A stretch of 64,000 nt of DNA from Maribacter sp. (GTDB taxonomy: Bacteria; Bacteroidota; Bacteroidia; Flavobacteriales; Flavobacteriaceae). The notes under the pieces are model-generated. The model made no database searches and was not told the DNA's origin. It saw only the letters and a program-made list of their open reading frames with translations. The DNA lies in contig JAHDDL010000012.1 in assembly GCA_020629415.1 (NCBI GenBank), positions 1 to 64,000 of the forward strand. The letters are read 5' to 3'. The translations under genes and the position numbers were made by a program. Of this stretch, positions 52,762 through 62,326 are shown one piece after another; position 1 is the first letter of the stretch; the number at the start of each line of letters is the position of its first letter.

Positions 52762-55149
52762 ATGGCAAAAAAGGCAACTAAATCAAAGCCAAAACCTACT
52801 AAAAAACGAGCACCGTTTAAATTATCCAAACAGAATAAGATCATTTTGGGTAGTTTACTTATGCTTTTTAGTATTGCGTTGTTCTTTTCGTTTATATCAT
52901 TCTATTTTAACTGGCAAGATGACCAAAGTCTTTTGACAGAATTTAAGGACCGTAATGAATTAGCCAAAAACTTATTGAACAAATTTGGTGCAAGCATTAG
53001 CCACTTTTTCATGTATAAAGGCTTTGGTGTAGCATCATTGATTTTTCCTTTCCTAGTTTGCATAACCGGTATATATCTTTTCCTAGGCCTTTCTTTAAAG
53101 GAGTTATTGAAAAAATGGATTTGGGGATTACTATTTGTTATTTGGATATCCATTGCCCTAGGTTTTTTTGCCACCACCAGCCCTTTGTTAGGAGGATTGA
53201 TAGGGTTTGAAATGAATGATTTCCTTCAAGACTATGCAGGCAAGATCGGCGTACTTTTATTATTAATATTTGGGCTTATATTCATTCTTGTAAGATTGTT
53301 CAATGTAACCCCAGAAGGTATTTCATCTTTTTTTAAATCAAGAAAAGACGCCATTTCTACAGAATTTAAGGCCAACCAAGAACGTAAGGCAAGTAAAAAA
53401 AGAGCAGATAAAGAACAAGAGGAGATTCTTACAACTTCCCTTGAAGATGAAGCCCCTGTAATTCTAGACACCTACACCCACAAAGCAGAGATTCCACATC
53501 TAGAAAAAGAGGAACAAACAAATGATTTTGAGGTAACCGTACCAGAACCTGAGCCAGAAGAAACCTTGGCCATGGAAGTAGAATCTGTTATAGAAGAACC
53601 AGAAGAAGTAGATGTTTTAGCCAACAAACTAGTGGATGATTTTGGTGAATTTGACCCTACCTTAGAGTTAGGAAATTATAAATTTCCGCACATAGACCTT
53701 TTGGACCAACATGGAGCAACCGGTGGTATAACAATCAATCAGGAAGAATTAGAGGAAAACAAAAACAGAATTGTAGACACACTTAAGAACTACAAAATTG
53801 GAATTGCCCAGATCAAAGCAACCATTGGTCCTACAGTAACCTTATACGAGATTGTACCGGAAGCAGGTGTACGAATTTCAAAAATTAAAAACCTAGAAGA
53901 TGATATTGCACTTTCATTGGCAGCTCTAGGCATACGTATCATAGCCCCTATTCCTGGTAAAGGTACTATCGGTATAGAAGTACCTAACAAGAATTCATCA
54001 ATAGTTTCCATGCGTTCCGTTATTGCTTCAAGCAAGTTTCAAAAAGCTGAAATGGAACTACCCATAGCTTTTGGTAAAACTATTAGTAACGAAACCTTTG
54101 TAGTAGATTTAGCTAAAATGCCGCACTTATTAATGGCAGGTGCTACAGGACAAGGTAAATCCGTAGGTTTAAATGCGGTCTTGACCTCATTGCTTTATAA
54201 AAGGCATCCGGCAGAAGTAAAATTCATTTTGGTAGATCCCAAGAAAGTTGAGCTTACACTTTACAACAAAATTGAACGTCATTTCTTGGCAAAGCTTCCA
54301 GATTCAGAGGAAGCCATTATTACGGACAATACCAAAGTAATTCACACATTGAATTCACTTTGTATTGAAATGGATAATAGATATGAGTTACTGAAATTGG
54401 CAATGGTTCGTAACTTAAAAGAGTACAACACCAAGTTTAAGGCTAGAAAACTTAACCCTAATGATGGACATAAGTTCTTACCATATATTGTGTTGGTGAT
54501 TGATGAATTTGCAGATTTGATCATGACCGCCGGTAAAGAGGTAGAAACACCGGTAGCCAGATTAGCTCAATTAGCAAGGGCTATTGGTATACATTTGATC
54601 ATTGCAACACAAAGACCATCGGTTAACGTTATTACTGGTATCATTAAAGCCAATTTCCCAGCAAGATTAGCATTTAGGGTTACCTCTAAAATAGATTCCA
54701 GAACCATTTTAGATACTGCAGGTGCCGATCAGTTGATCGGTAGAGGAGATATGTTATTTACACAAGGTAATGATGTTACCCGTATTCAATGCGCCTTTGT
54801 AGACACACCTGAGGTTGCCAAAATAACAGAATTTATTGGTAGCCAACGAGCTTATCCTGAAGCGCATGAACTGCCGGAATATGTTGGTGAAGATTCTGGC
54901 ACGAGTCTTGATAATAACGTGTCTGAAAGGGATTCCAAATTCCGCGAAGCTGCTGAAGTAATTGTAATTGCACAACAAGGTTCTGCCTCATTGATTCAAC
55001 GAAAATTGAAATTAGGCTATAACAGAGCGGGTAGAATTATAGACCAACTGGAAGCTGCAGGAATTGTAGGTCCATTTGAAGGTAGTAAAGCCAGACAAGT
55101 GTACGTGGCCGATATGGTAGCCCTTCAACAAATATTGGATAACGAATAA
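52762..55149 (+). CDS. ftsK: DNA translocase FtsK/SpoIIIE
   Basis: 795 residues. Basic N terminus, four membrane helices (about residues 28-50, 80-105, 110-130, 150-175), an acidic linker (about 200-290, Glu/Pro-rich, shorter than in E. coli), the alpha/beta motor with Walker A GATGQGKSVGLN near residue 462 and Walker B LVIDEFADL, and a C-terminal winged-helix gamma domain (LIQRKLKLGYNRAGRIIDQLEAAGIVGPF). It pumps chromosome DNA at the division septum and reads KOPS-like sites through the gamma domain. First gene of ftsK-lolA-lptFG-ribB. Confidence 0.97.
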   Translation: MAKKATKSKPKPTKKRAPFKLSKQNKIILGSLLMLFSIALFFSFISFYFNWQDDQSLLTEFKDRNELAKNLLNKFGASISHFFMYKGFGVASLIFPFLVCITGIYLFLGLSLKELLKKWIWGLLFVIWISIALGFFATTSPLLGGLIGFEMNDFLQDYAGKIGVLLLLIFGLIFILVRLFNVTPEGISSFFKSRKDAISTEFKANQERKASKKRADKEQEEILTTSLEDEAPVILDTYTHKAEIPHLEKEEQTNDFEVTVPEPEPEETLAMEVESVIEEPEEVDVLANKLVDDFGEFDPTLELGNYKFPHIDLLDQHGATGGITINQEELEENKNRIVDTLKNYKIGIAQIKATIGPTVTLYEIVPEAGVRISKIKNLEDDIALSLAALGIRIIAPIPGKGTIGIEVPNKNSSIVSMRSVIASSKFQKAEMELPIAFGKTISNETFVVDLAKMPHLLMAGATGQGKSVGLNAVLTSLLYKRHPAEVKFILVDPKKVELTLYNKIERHFLAKLPDSEEAIITDNTKVIHTLNSLCIEMDNRYELLKLAMVRNLKEYNTKFKARKLNPNDGHKFLPYIVLVIDEFADLIMTAGKEVETPVARLAQLARAIGIHLIIATQRPSVNVITGIIKANFPARLAFRVTSKIDSRTILDTAGADQLIGRGDMLFTQGNDVTRIQCAFVDTPEVAKITEFIGSQRAYPEAHELPEYVGEDSGTSLDNNVSERDSKFREAAEVIVIAQQGSASLIQRKLKLGYNRAGRIIDQLEAAGIVGPFEGSKARQVYVADMVALQQILDNE

Positions 55150-55161
55150 TAGTAAAAAAAG

Positions 55162-55806
55162 ATGAAGAAAATTATTTTTGTATTGACGATTATGCTTACG
55201 GCAACTATTGCAAATGCACAAAGTTCCGATAAAGCAAAAGCCCTGCTTGACGAAGTTTATAACAAAGTTCAAAGTTATGACAACATCTTCGTAGATTTTA
55301 AATTTGATCTAAAGAACGCAGATGCGGGCATAAACCAGGAGACAAGAGGAGATGTTACCCTTGCGGGAAATAAATACATGTTCAATTACCTGGGATCAAA
55401 ACAAATATTTGACGGTAATAAGGTGTACACTATCGTTCCAGAGAACGAAGAGGTAACAATTGAGGACAAGTCTGAAGACGAAAATGCGATGACCCCTTCA
55501 AAAATGTTGACGTTTTATCAGGAAGGACATAATTATGCGTGGGATATATTACAAAATGTTCAAGGTAGAAAAATACAGTATATAAAGTTGACCCCTATTG
55601 ATTCAGATACCGAAATAAAATCAAGATTATTGGGTATAGACATGGGCACAAAGCACATTTACAACTTAATTGAAACAGGGAAGAACGGCACAAAAACCAC
55701 CATCACTGTTAATTCTTTTAAAACAGATCAAACTTTGTCCAAAACCTTATTTACTTTTGACGAAGCTAAATATAAGGATGAGGGTTATTTCATCATAAGA
55801 AATTAG
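55162..55806 (+). CDS. lolA: LolA-like outer-membrane lipoprotein carrier
   Basis: 214 residues. Signal peptide MKKIIFVLTIMLTATIANAQ. The mature domain follows the LolA/LolB half-barrel pattern (VDFKFDLKNADAGINQETRGDVTLAGNKY cut into strands, then MLTFYQ and YIKLTPIDSDTEI). It ferries lipoproteins across the periplasm. Location 12 bases after ftsK and 5 bases before an LptF/G permease fits an envelope-biogenesis operon. Confidence 0.88.
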   Translation: MKKIIFVLTIMLTATIANAQSSDKAKALLDEVYNKVQSYDNIFVDFKFDLKNADAGINQETRGDVTLAGNKYMFNYLGSKQIFDGNKVYTIVPENEEVTIEDKSEDENAMTPSKMLTFYQEGHNYAWDILQNVQGRKIQYIKLTPIDSDTEIKSRLLGIDMGTKHIYNLIETGKNGTKTTITVNSFKTDQTLSKTLFTFDEAKYKDEGYFIIRN

Positions 55807-55811
55807 GACTA

Positions 55812-57320
55812 TTGAGAATACTAGACCGATATATTCTATCAAGGTTCGTCTTTAATTTTGTCAGTTCGTTTGTAATATTGATGTTTATCTTCATATTTCA
55901 AACGATTTGGCTTTTTATTGATGATTTGGCCGGTAAAGGTCTAGATATCGTAATTATTGGAAAGTTCCTATTTTATTTAATGCCAGATCTTACCGAAAAA
56001 GTTCTGCCCCTAACGGTTCTTTTGTCGTCCATATTAACGTTTGGCTCTATTGCAGAAAATTATGAATTCGCGGCAATGAAAGCTTCGGGCATTTCCCTGC
56101 AAAGGTCTATGCTGAGTTTGATCATATTTGTTACTATTCTTGGTGGTGTTACCTTCTTTTTTGCCAATAACGTAATCCCCCTTTCTCAACGTAAAATTTA
56201 CAACCTGCGCAGAAATATTGCCAAGGTTAAACCTGCAGCCGTAGTATCTGAAGGTGTTTTTAGTGATTTTGAAGGAATGAACATTAAAGTAGATGAAAAG
56301 TACGGTGAAAATGATCGCTTTCTCAAAAATGTAATAATCCATACGAAATCTGCCAATAACATCAATACTCGTGTTATTAAATCTAACACAGGCGAACTTA
56401 TTAGTAGTGAAGAATCTGACATCATTCAATTGGTACTTAAAGATGGACATATGTACCAAGATGTTGAGACCAAGAGCAATGACAATAAAATGAAGTTTCC
56501 ATTTGCTCAGGCAGATTTTGATACGTACACCATGAATATTGAAATTCCTGAAATCAATAATGACGAACTTGAGGAAGAAAGAGACATTAGTACGGACAAA
56601 ATGAAGAACATATCTCGGTTAACTAAAGATATTGATTCTTTGCGTGGGGACAACTATCGAATAGTCCGTGCGTTCTCCAAAAATATTGAAGGCAGAACCG
56701 GTATGTTTACCCCGTTAATTGCAAAAAATAAAGATTCTACCACTTCCAAAAGGCTTTCCAAGAAAGATTCCATCATAGCATCAAAGGCACTTTTGGCAAA
56801 AAATAATATAGCCCTTCAAGATTCAATAAAGGATAATTTTTTGGTATTGTTTCCAGATTGGCAACAAATACAAATTTTAAGCAGCGCCAAGAACGCTACT
56901 TCCAGTATTTTAGGAACAGTAAGCGGCAAAAAGGAAGAAATGCAAAAAAGATATAAAATCTACAATATGCATATTCTTTCACTTCACAATAAGTACGCAT
57001 TAGCGTTCTCATGTATTATTCTATTCTTTGTTGGAGCCCCTTTAGGCGCCATTATTAGAAAAGGTGGTTTAGGATTACCAATGGTTATTGCCATAGTACT
57101 GTTCTTAATCTATTACTTTATAGGTGTTTTTGCAGGAAACTATGCTAAAGAGGGTAATATTCACCCAATATTAGGAGCGTGGCTTTCTACGCTGATCATG
57201 TTGCCGTTAGGTATCTTATTGACCAAACGGGCAACCGAGGATAAAGGAATGATGGATTTTGGTTTTATAGCCGATTTCTTTAAAAAAATGTTTAAGAAAA
57301 AAGATAAAGCTGATTCATAG
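55812..57320 (+). CDS. LptF/LptG-family permease
   Basis: 502 residues from a TTG start; the next in-frame ATG (residue 24) would remove the first membrane segment, so TTG is supported. Layout is three N-terminal helices, a long periplasmic region (about residues 125-385) and three C-terminal helices, as in the LptF/G subunits of the LPS-export ABC transporter. The periplasmic part carries a Ser/Lys-rich insert (about 260-330) that is longer than in proteobacteria. It works with LptB, which is not encoded here. Confidence 0.92.
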   Translation: MRILDRYILSRFVFNFVSSFVILMFIFIFQTIWLFIDDLAGKGLDIVIIGKFLFYLMPDLTEKVLPLTVLLSSILTFGSIAENYEFAAMKASGISLQRSMLSLIIFVTILGGVTFFFANNVIPLSQRKIYNLRRNIAKVKPAAVVSEGVFSDFEGMNIKVDEKYGENDRFLKNVIIHTKSANNINTRVIKSNTGELISSEESDIIQLVLKDGHMYQDVETKSNDNKMKFPFAQADFDTYTMNIEIPEINNDELEEERDISTDKMKNISRLTKDIDSLRGDNYRIVRAFSKNIEGRTGMFTPLIAKNKDSTTSKRLSKKDSIIASKALLAKNNIALQDSIKDNFLVLFPDWQQIQILSSAKNATSSILGTVSGKKEEMQKRYKIYNMHILSLHNKYALAFSCIILFFVGAPLGAIIRKGGLGLPMVIAIVLFLIYYFIGVFAGNYAKEGNIHPILGAWLSTLIMLPLGILLTKRATEDKGMMDFGFIADFFKKMFKKKDKADS

Positions 57321-57322
57321 AA

Positions 57323-58459
57323 ATGACAGATCTTAATACTATACAATTGAATACGATAGAGGAAGCGATTGAAGATATACGCGCCGGTAAGGTAATTATC
57401 GTTGTAGATGATGAAAATCGTGAAAATGAAGGAGATTTCTTGGCCGCGGCAGAACTTGCTACGCCAGAAACGGTCAATTTTATGGCAACGCACGGAAGAG
57501 GTCTTATTTGTGCACCTTTAACAGAGGGCCGCTGTAAAGATCTTGGATTACATATGATGGTCAGCACCAATACCGACCCCCTTGAAACGGCATTTACGGT
57601 TTCAGTAGATTTAAGAGGAAATGGTGTAACCACAGGTATCTCTGCCAGTGATAGATCTAAAACTGTTATTGCCCTTACCAATAATGACACAAAACCCCAC
57701 GATCTTGCAAGGCCGGGACATATATTCCCCTTGGTAGCAAAAGAAGGTGGCGTTTTAAGAAGAACAGGCCACACAGAGGCAGCAATAGATTTTGCACGTT
57801 TGGCAGGATTACAACCTGCCGGAATTATTGTAGAAATAATGAATGAAGATGGAACCATGGCCCGACTACCACAACTGGTGGAAGTAGCTAAAAAGTTCGA
57901 TTTAAAAATTGTTTCCATAGAATCTCTTGTTGCTTACAGAATGGAGCATGATAGCTTGATCGACAAGGAAATTGATTTTGACATAACCACCCGTTTTGGG
58001 GAATTTAGACTAAGAGCCTATAAGCAAACCACGAACAATCATATTCATATTGCCTTGACCAAAGGATCATGGTCCGCAGATGAAAAAATATTGACAAGAA
58101 TTAATTCTACCCTTATAAACAATGACATTTTGGGTACGTTAACGCATAACCCAGACGAAAAGTTAGAGGATATGTTCAATAAAATCAATGATGAAGGTAA
58201 AGGAGCCATTGTTTTTATAAATCAAGACTCAGAGTCCCTTAATTTACTTTCTAGATTAAAAGAACTTAAAGAACTGCAAAAACAAGGCGTTCACAAAGCA
58301 CCAAAGATTGAAATGGACAATCGTGACTTTGGAATAGGAGCCCAAATCTTACATGATCTAGGCATTCACAAAATGAAATTAATGACCAATAGCACACAAG
58401 CAAAACGTGTAGGCATTGTAGGTTACGGTCTAGAGATCGTAGAGTACGTTTCGTACTAA
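57323..58459 (+). CDS. ribB: 3,4-dihydroxy-2-butanone-4-phosphate synthase with degenerate GTP cyclohydrolase II-like domain
   Basis: 378 residues. The N-terminal domain (about 8-205) is a complete RibB: DDENRENEGDF, THGRGLICAPL, ASDRSKT, RPGHIFPL and HTEAAIDFARLAG. The C-terminal half aligns in shape with RibA, but the zinc cysteines (SEC and RCDCG) are absent: the region reads HIHIALTKGSW and INNDILGTL-like sequence without Cys. So it should make only the four-carbon riboflavin precursor, not open GTP. Such RibBA proteins with a dead RibA half are common in Bacteroidota. Starts 2 bases after the permease stop. Confidence 0.93.
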   Translation: MTDLNTIQLNTIEEAIEDIRAGKVIIVVDDENRENEGDFLAAAELATPETVNFMATHGRGLICAPLTEGRCKDLGLHMMVSTNTDPLETAFTVSVDLRGNGVTTGISASDRSKTVIALTNNDTKPHDLARPGHIFPLVAKEGGVLRRTGHTEAAIDFARLAGLQPAGIIVEIMNEDGTMARLPQLVEVAKKFDLKIVSIESLVAYRMEHDSLIDKEIDFDITTRFGEFRLRAYKQTTNNHIHIALTKGSWSADEKILTRINSTLINNDILGTLTHNPDEKLEDMFNKINDEGKGAIVFINQDSESLNLLSRLKELKELQKQGVHKAPKIEMDNRDFGIGAQILHDLGIHKMKLMTNSTQAKRVGIVGYGLEIVEYVSY

Positions 58460-58466
58460 GAGATTA

Positions 58467-59666
58467 TTACACGTCCTTAAATTTAGAAAGTACTTCTTTC
58501 ATTTTTGTAGCACGATCGGCAACTTGTTCTTCCGTCCAGCTTAATTTTATTAGACAGGAAATGGTTCTCCCGATCCACGCGTCAGATTTTGAAAAATCAG
58601 ATTTTAAGTAGTCAGGCAACTGATTAACAACTTCTTGCGGCAATTTACCTAAAGATCTCTTTGAGGTTAGGTGTTCCCATTTTTTGTAATAATGCCAGTT
58701 ATTATCAAACCAATAAAAGCAAGCATCTACACCCGCCTCACCCAGAGCCGTATGTGCACTTTTAGCTAGTTCTGCAGTTGGCAAAAAGAAAGAAATGAAT
58801 GAGTAATTTTCTACCCCGCCAATAGGCACCCTTCTAAATGTAATATTTGAAAGCGTTGATAATGCATTCTTTATTACGCTATAATTTTTTTCTTGAATAG
58901 ATAAAAAATTATCTAAACGCTCTATTTGTGCACACCCTACCGCCGCATGCAATTCTGAAATTCTAAAATTATAACCTAAAAAAGGATGTGTTTCCGCTCC
59001 CCTATTATTACCAACATGATCATGACCATGATCAGAGTAATGATCGGCATTCGTTTTAAATTTTTCGTTATCGGTAATAATAGCACCTCCTTCGCCACAA
59101 GTAATCGTTTTAACATAATCAAAAGAAAAACAACCTAGATCACCATAACTACCTAACGGCTTGCCTTCAAAACTGCCACCAATTGCCTGGCAGGCATCTT
59201 CCAACAATAACAGGTTATGCTTATCACAAATAGCTTTTAACGCGCTTAAATCTGCCATGGAGCCGCACATATGTACCGGCATTATTACTTTGGTCTTTTG
59301 GGTAATGGCGTTTTCTACAGCCACCGGGTCTAAAGTCAAGGTATCATCTACATCTACCAAAATAGGAACCGCGCCGATGGCCAAAATAGATTCAAAACTA
59401 GCTACAAAGGTAAAGGTAGGCATTATAACCTCGTCCCCTGCCCCTATGCCGGCACTAGCCAATGCAACGGTCAGTGCCGCAGTACCGCTACTGACCAATT
59501 GTGCAAATTTTGTATCCATTCGCTTGGTCAAAGCTTCTTCAAGTTCTAGTGCCTTCCAATGATTATTACGCATACCGTCAAAACCATATCGCATTAAAAC
59601 ACCGGTATCCAAAACATCTTGAACTTGACTTTTTTCACTCTCTCCAAACAACTCAAAACCTGGCAT
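58467..59666 (-). CDS. DegT/DnrJ/EryC1/StrS-family aminotransferase
   Basis: 399 residues. PLP-fold type I sugar aminotransferase-like: EDACQAIGGSFEGKPLGSYGDLGCFSFDYVKT cut into motif blocks, with the Schiff-base Lys in YVKTITCGEGG, and the start LVSSGTAALTVALASAGIG. Such enzymes add amino groups to nucleotide sugars for surface glycans. It has no sugar-biosynthesis neighbours, so substrate is open. It converges on ribB with only 7 bases between stops. Confidence 0.88.
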   Translation of the reverse strand: MPGFELFGESEKSQVQDVLDTGVLMRYGFDGMRNNHWKALELEEALTKRMDTKFAQLVSSGTAALTVALASAGIGAGDEVIMPTFTFVASFESILAIGAVPILVDVDDTLTLDPVAVENAITQKTKVIMPVHMCGSMADLSALKAICDKHNLLLLEDACQAIGGSFEGKPLGSYGDLGCFSFDYVKTITCGEGGAIITDNEKFKTNADHYSDHGHDHVGNNRGAETHPFLGYNFRISELHAAVGCAQIERLDNFLSIQEKNYSVIKNALSTLSNITFRRVPIGGVENYSFISFFLPTAELAKSAHTALGEAGVDACFYWFDNNWHYYKKWEHLTSKRSLGKLPQEVVNQLPDYLKSDFSKSDAWIGRTISCLIKLSWTEEQVADRATKMKEVLSKFKDV

Positions 59667-59857
59667 GCTAACTATTTTATATTATACTACAAATCTTATT
59701 TAAATAATTGGTAAAACCAACAACAAGACCATCTATTATAGATAAAGGATCGCCAAACCCATTTCAATACCTTAAATGTAAATGAGGTCAATGAAAGACC
59801 TTCTAAACCTTATATGTTACAGCAGATGTTACCATTAAAGATCAACTGGCAATAATT

Positions 59858-61984
59858 CTATTTAAAACCCTGGTAACCAAAAGCCTTCATCTGACCAAAA
59901 CCATCACCTACAGTTTTTACAGGTAATTTGCAGGTGTTGTTTTGGCAGACATATATAAAGGTATTATCTATACTAAAGCGATCTTTAAAAAGAGAAATAT
60001 CACTTTCAACGGTAGAACCTACTACAATAGAATTTACGATAAAAGTCTTATGTATTTCATTCATTAGGGCTTTGGCATCTTCACCAACAACAACCATTTC
60101 ATAAAATGGATATGCCTGCCCTAACAATAAATTACCCCAAGCACCATAACTTACGGCATGTTCTTCAAAATCAGAAGTAATTAAGCCCCCCATTAGCTCA
60201 GCTTTCTTTAAAAACTCCTTATTATACTCCAAATGTCCTAAATGAAAATAATTTTGGGCCATTATGGCGTTTGCGGAAGGCACCACACCATCTGATGTAT
60301 TAATAATTTTAGGTACTAATTCATTAGAAACATTATAATAGTATAAATCAGAAGTACTCTTGAATTTTTCGGATGCCGTATGCATCAATTCTTTGGAAAC
60401 ATTTAAATAATCCGTATTTAGCGTAACCTCAAAAAGAGTGAATGCACTTTTGGCCAAAAAAGCATAATCTTCTAAAAAGACCTCTTTTTGCTTGCTATCC
60501 TTTGTAAAGGAATGTACTAACTCACCATTGGCAAAATTATGTTGCCGTAAATAATTAAATACAGAAACTGCTTCATCTAAAAATTCATCATTGCCGAAAG
60601 CTTTGTAAGACTCTAATAAACCGTCTATTAAAAGCGCGTTCCAAGACGTTAAAACCTTATAATCTTTTGATGGTTTCTCCCTTTCTTGTCGAGCTTTATA
60701 TAATATTGATTTCCAGTTGCTCAATTTATTATCGAACTCAACTTCATTCAGTCCAGATTCCTTTATAAAGTCGCTTTTTGAAAAGGTATTGTGCAATACA
60801 AAATTCCCATCTTCCCACACCTTCTCATCGTAGATATTAAAATACTTGGAAAACATGGTAAAATCATCTGCAAGCAAAGATTCCAACTCTGTTTTCTTCC
60901 AAACATAGTACACACCCTCTTCACCTTCTGTATCGGCATCCATAGCACTAAAGTAACCACCACCTTTATTTCTCATTTCTGTTTTTAAAAACTTAAAAGT
61001 TTCGGACACCTTTATTTTATATACTTCATTACCGGTTAATTTGTATGCCTTTGATAATAAACTTAAGAGTTGCGCATTATCATATAACATCTTTTCAAAA
61101 TGCGGTACATGCCAGGTATTATCCGTACTATATCTAAAGAATCCTCCATCAACATGATCATAAATTCCACCCTGAATTACTTTATCCAATGTATTTAATA
61201 CATGATTTTTTGCATTAGCATTTTGTTGTAATACCGCATAATCCAACAACATCGTCAAATTTGCCGGCAGTATAAATTTTTCCTCGCCAATATTGCCTCC
61301 CCAGTCTTTATCCCACATGGTAGACCACTTTGTTATACCGCTTTCAATTTTATTGGGAGTAATGGTATTTGCCATCTGTTTTGTTGGTTGCTCATACACC
61401 TCTTGCACACCATCTGCCAACATAGTGGCATATTCCTTCATTTTTTCAGGATTCTTTTCATACTCTGTGCTAAACTTTGTAAGAATACTTTTCCAATTTT
61501 CCTTCTCATGGTAGGTACCTAGAAAAACAGGACTTCCATTAGGCATAATAATAGCGTTCATTGGCCATCCACCACTACCGTTTACCAATTGAAGTGCGGT
61601 CTGGTACACCATATCCAAATCTGGACGTTCTTCCCTATCCACTTTAATGCTAACAAATTTTTCGTTCATCAACTTGGCAACTTCCGCATCTTCAAAAGAT
61701 TCCTCTTCCATAACATGGCACCAGTGACAAGTAGAATACCCAACACTTAAAACTACTAGCTTATTTTCTTCAGCGGCCTTTTTAAAAGCGTCATCTGACC
61801 ATGGTTTCCAATCTACAGGGTTATGTGCATGTTGCAAAAGGTACGGACTGGTCTCATTAATTAGGTCATTGGTAAATTCATGACTTTCTTGCACAACACC
61901 TTCAGCTTGGTTCTTGTTCTGGTTTTTACAAGAACTTAAAACCAGAATACCGATAAAAACAAAAAATAAGCTATTAATCTTCAT
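59858..61984 (-). CDS. DUF255 thioredoxin-domain protein (YyaL/SPATA20-like) with lipoprotein signal
   Basis: About 708 residues from ATG at 61984 (another ATG at 61993 adds three residues). The N-terminal signal ends in a lipobox LVLSSC, so this is an envelope lipoprotein. The thioredoxin-like domain carries [17 protein letters not shown] (about residues 80-96), the family hallmark, followed by an (alpha/alpha)6-type barrel with [17 protein letters not shown] and [10 protein letters not shown]. Function of this family is unsettled (glycoside-hydrolase-like barrel plus thioredoxin). Many relatives are cytosolic, so the lipobox is notable. Confidence 0.9.
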   Translation of the reverse strand: MKINSLFFVFIGILVLSSCKNQNKNQAEGVVQESHEFTNDLINETSPYLLQHAHNPVDWKPWSDDAFKKAAEENKLVVLSVGYSTCHWCHVMEEESFEDAEVAKLMNEKFVSIKVDREERPDLDMVYQTALQLVNGSGGWPMNAIIMPNGSPVFLGTYHEKENWKSILTKFSTEYEKNPEKMKEYATMLADGVQEVYEQPTKQMANTITPNKIESGITKWSTMWDKDWGGNIGEEKFILPANLTMLLDYAVLQQNANAKNHVLNTLDKVIQGGIYDHVDGGFFRYSTDNTWHVPHFEKMLYDNAQLLSLLSKAYKLTGNEVYKIKVSETFKFLKTEMRNKGGGYFSAMDADTEGEEGVYYVWKKTELESLLADDFTMFSKYFNIYDEKVWEDGNFVLHNTFSKSDFIKESGLNEVEFDNKLSNWKSILYKARQEREKPSKDYKVLTSWNALLIDGLLESYKAFGNDEFLDEAVSVFNYLRQHNFANGELVHSFTKDSKQKEVFLEDYAFLAKSAFTLFEVTLNTDYLNVSKELMHTASEKFKSTSDLYYYNVSNELVPKIINTSDGVVPSANAIMAQNYFHLGHLEYNKEFLKKAELMGGLITSDFEEHAVSYGAWGNLLLGQAYPFYEMVVVGEDAKALMNEIHKTFIVNSIVVGSTVESDISLFKDRFSIDNTFIYVCQNNTCKLPVKTVGDGFGQMKAFGYQGFK

Positions 61985-62139
61985 AAGTACCATATAATAA
62001 ATTCAAAGATATATTTAATTTATCTATCGCATAACATTTGAAATTTAACTAAAACCAATGATTTTTTCTCTTGCCTTCATTATGAAATAATCAGTAACGG
62101 TAAACAATATTGTGAAAAACAAAAATATGAGAGAGATAA

Positions 62140-62181
62140 AATACGGTAATAACAATTTATGCCTGCTAAAATTACCGTATT
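62140..62181. promoter_or_regulatory. 11-base inverted repeat upstream of the SusC gene
   Basis: AATACGGTAAT (62140-62150) and ATTACCGTATT (62171-62181) are perfect complements with a 20-base spacer, about 80 bases before the SusC -7 box. It could be a regulator operator; no nearby 3' gene end makes it a terminator. Confidence 0.5.
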
Positions 62182-62259
62182 ACTAGCGCTCCACACATAT
62201 ATGCATCATAATTACCAGTGTTCGCTTCATTTGTTTTATAGCACGTACAAGCCCCATTT

Positions 62260-62267
62260 TATATTTG
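62260..62267 (+). promoter_or_regulatory. Candidate -7 box of the SusC gene
   Basis: TATATTTG is an exact TANNTTTG match 59 bases before the ATG. The nearest -33-like TTTT is 22 bases upstream, slightly too far. Confidence 0.4.
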
Positions 62268-62326
62268 TTGAGTAGCGTTTCACAAAACTGATTCGCTATA
62301 AATAACAACTTAAAACTTAATTAATT

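Larger units (their letters stand above)
61994..62326. other. Divergent intergenic region upstream of the SusC gene
   Basis: 333 bases, AT-rich, no coding frame seen. It holds an 11-base inverted repeat at 62140-62181 and a SusC promoter box at 62260-62267. Confidence 0.7.
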
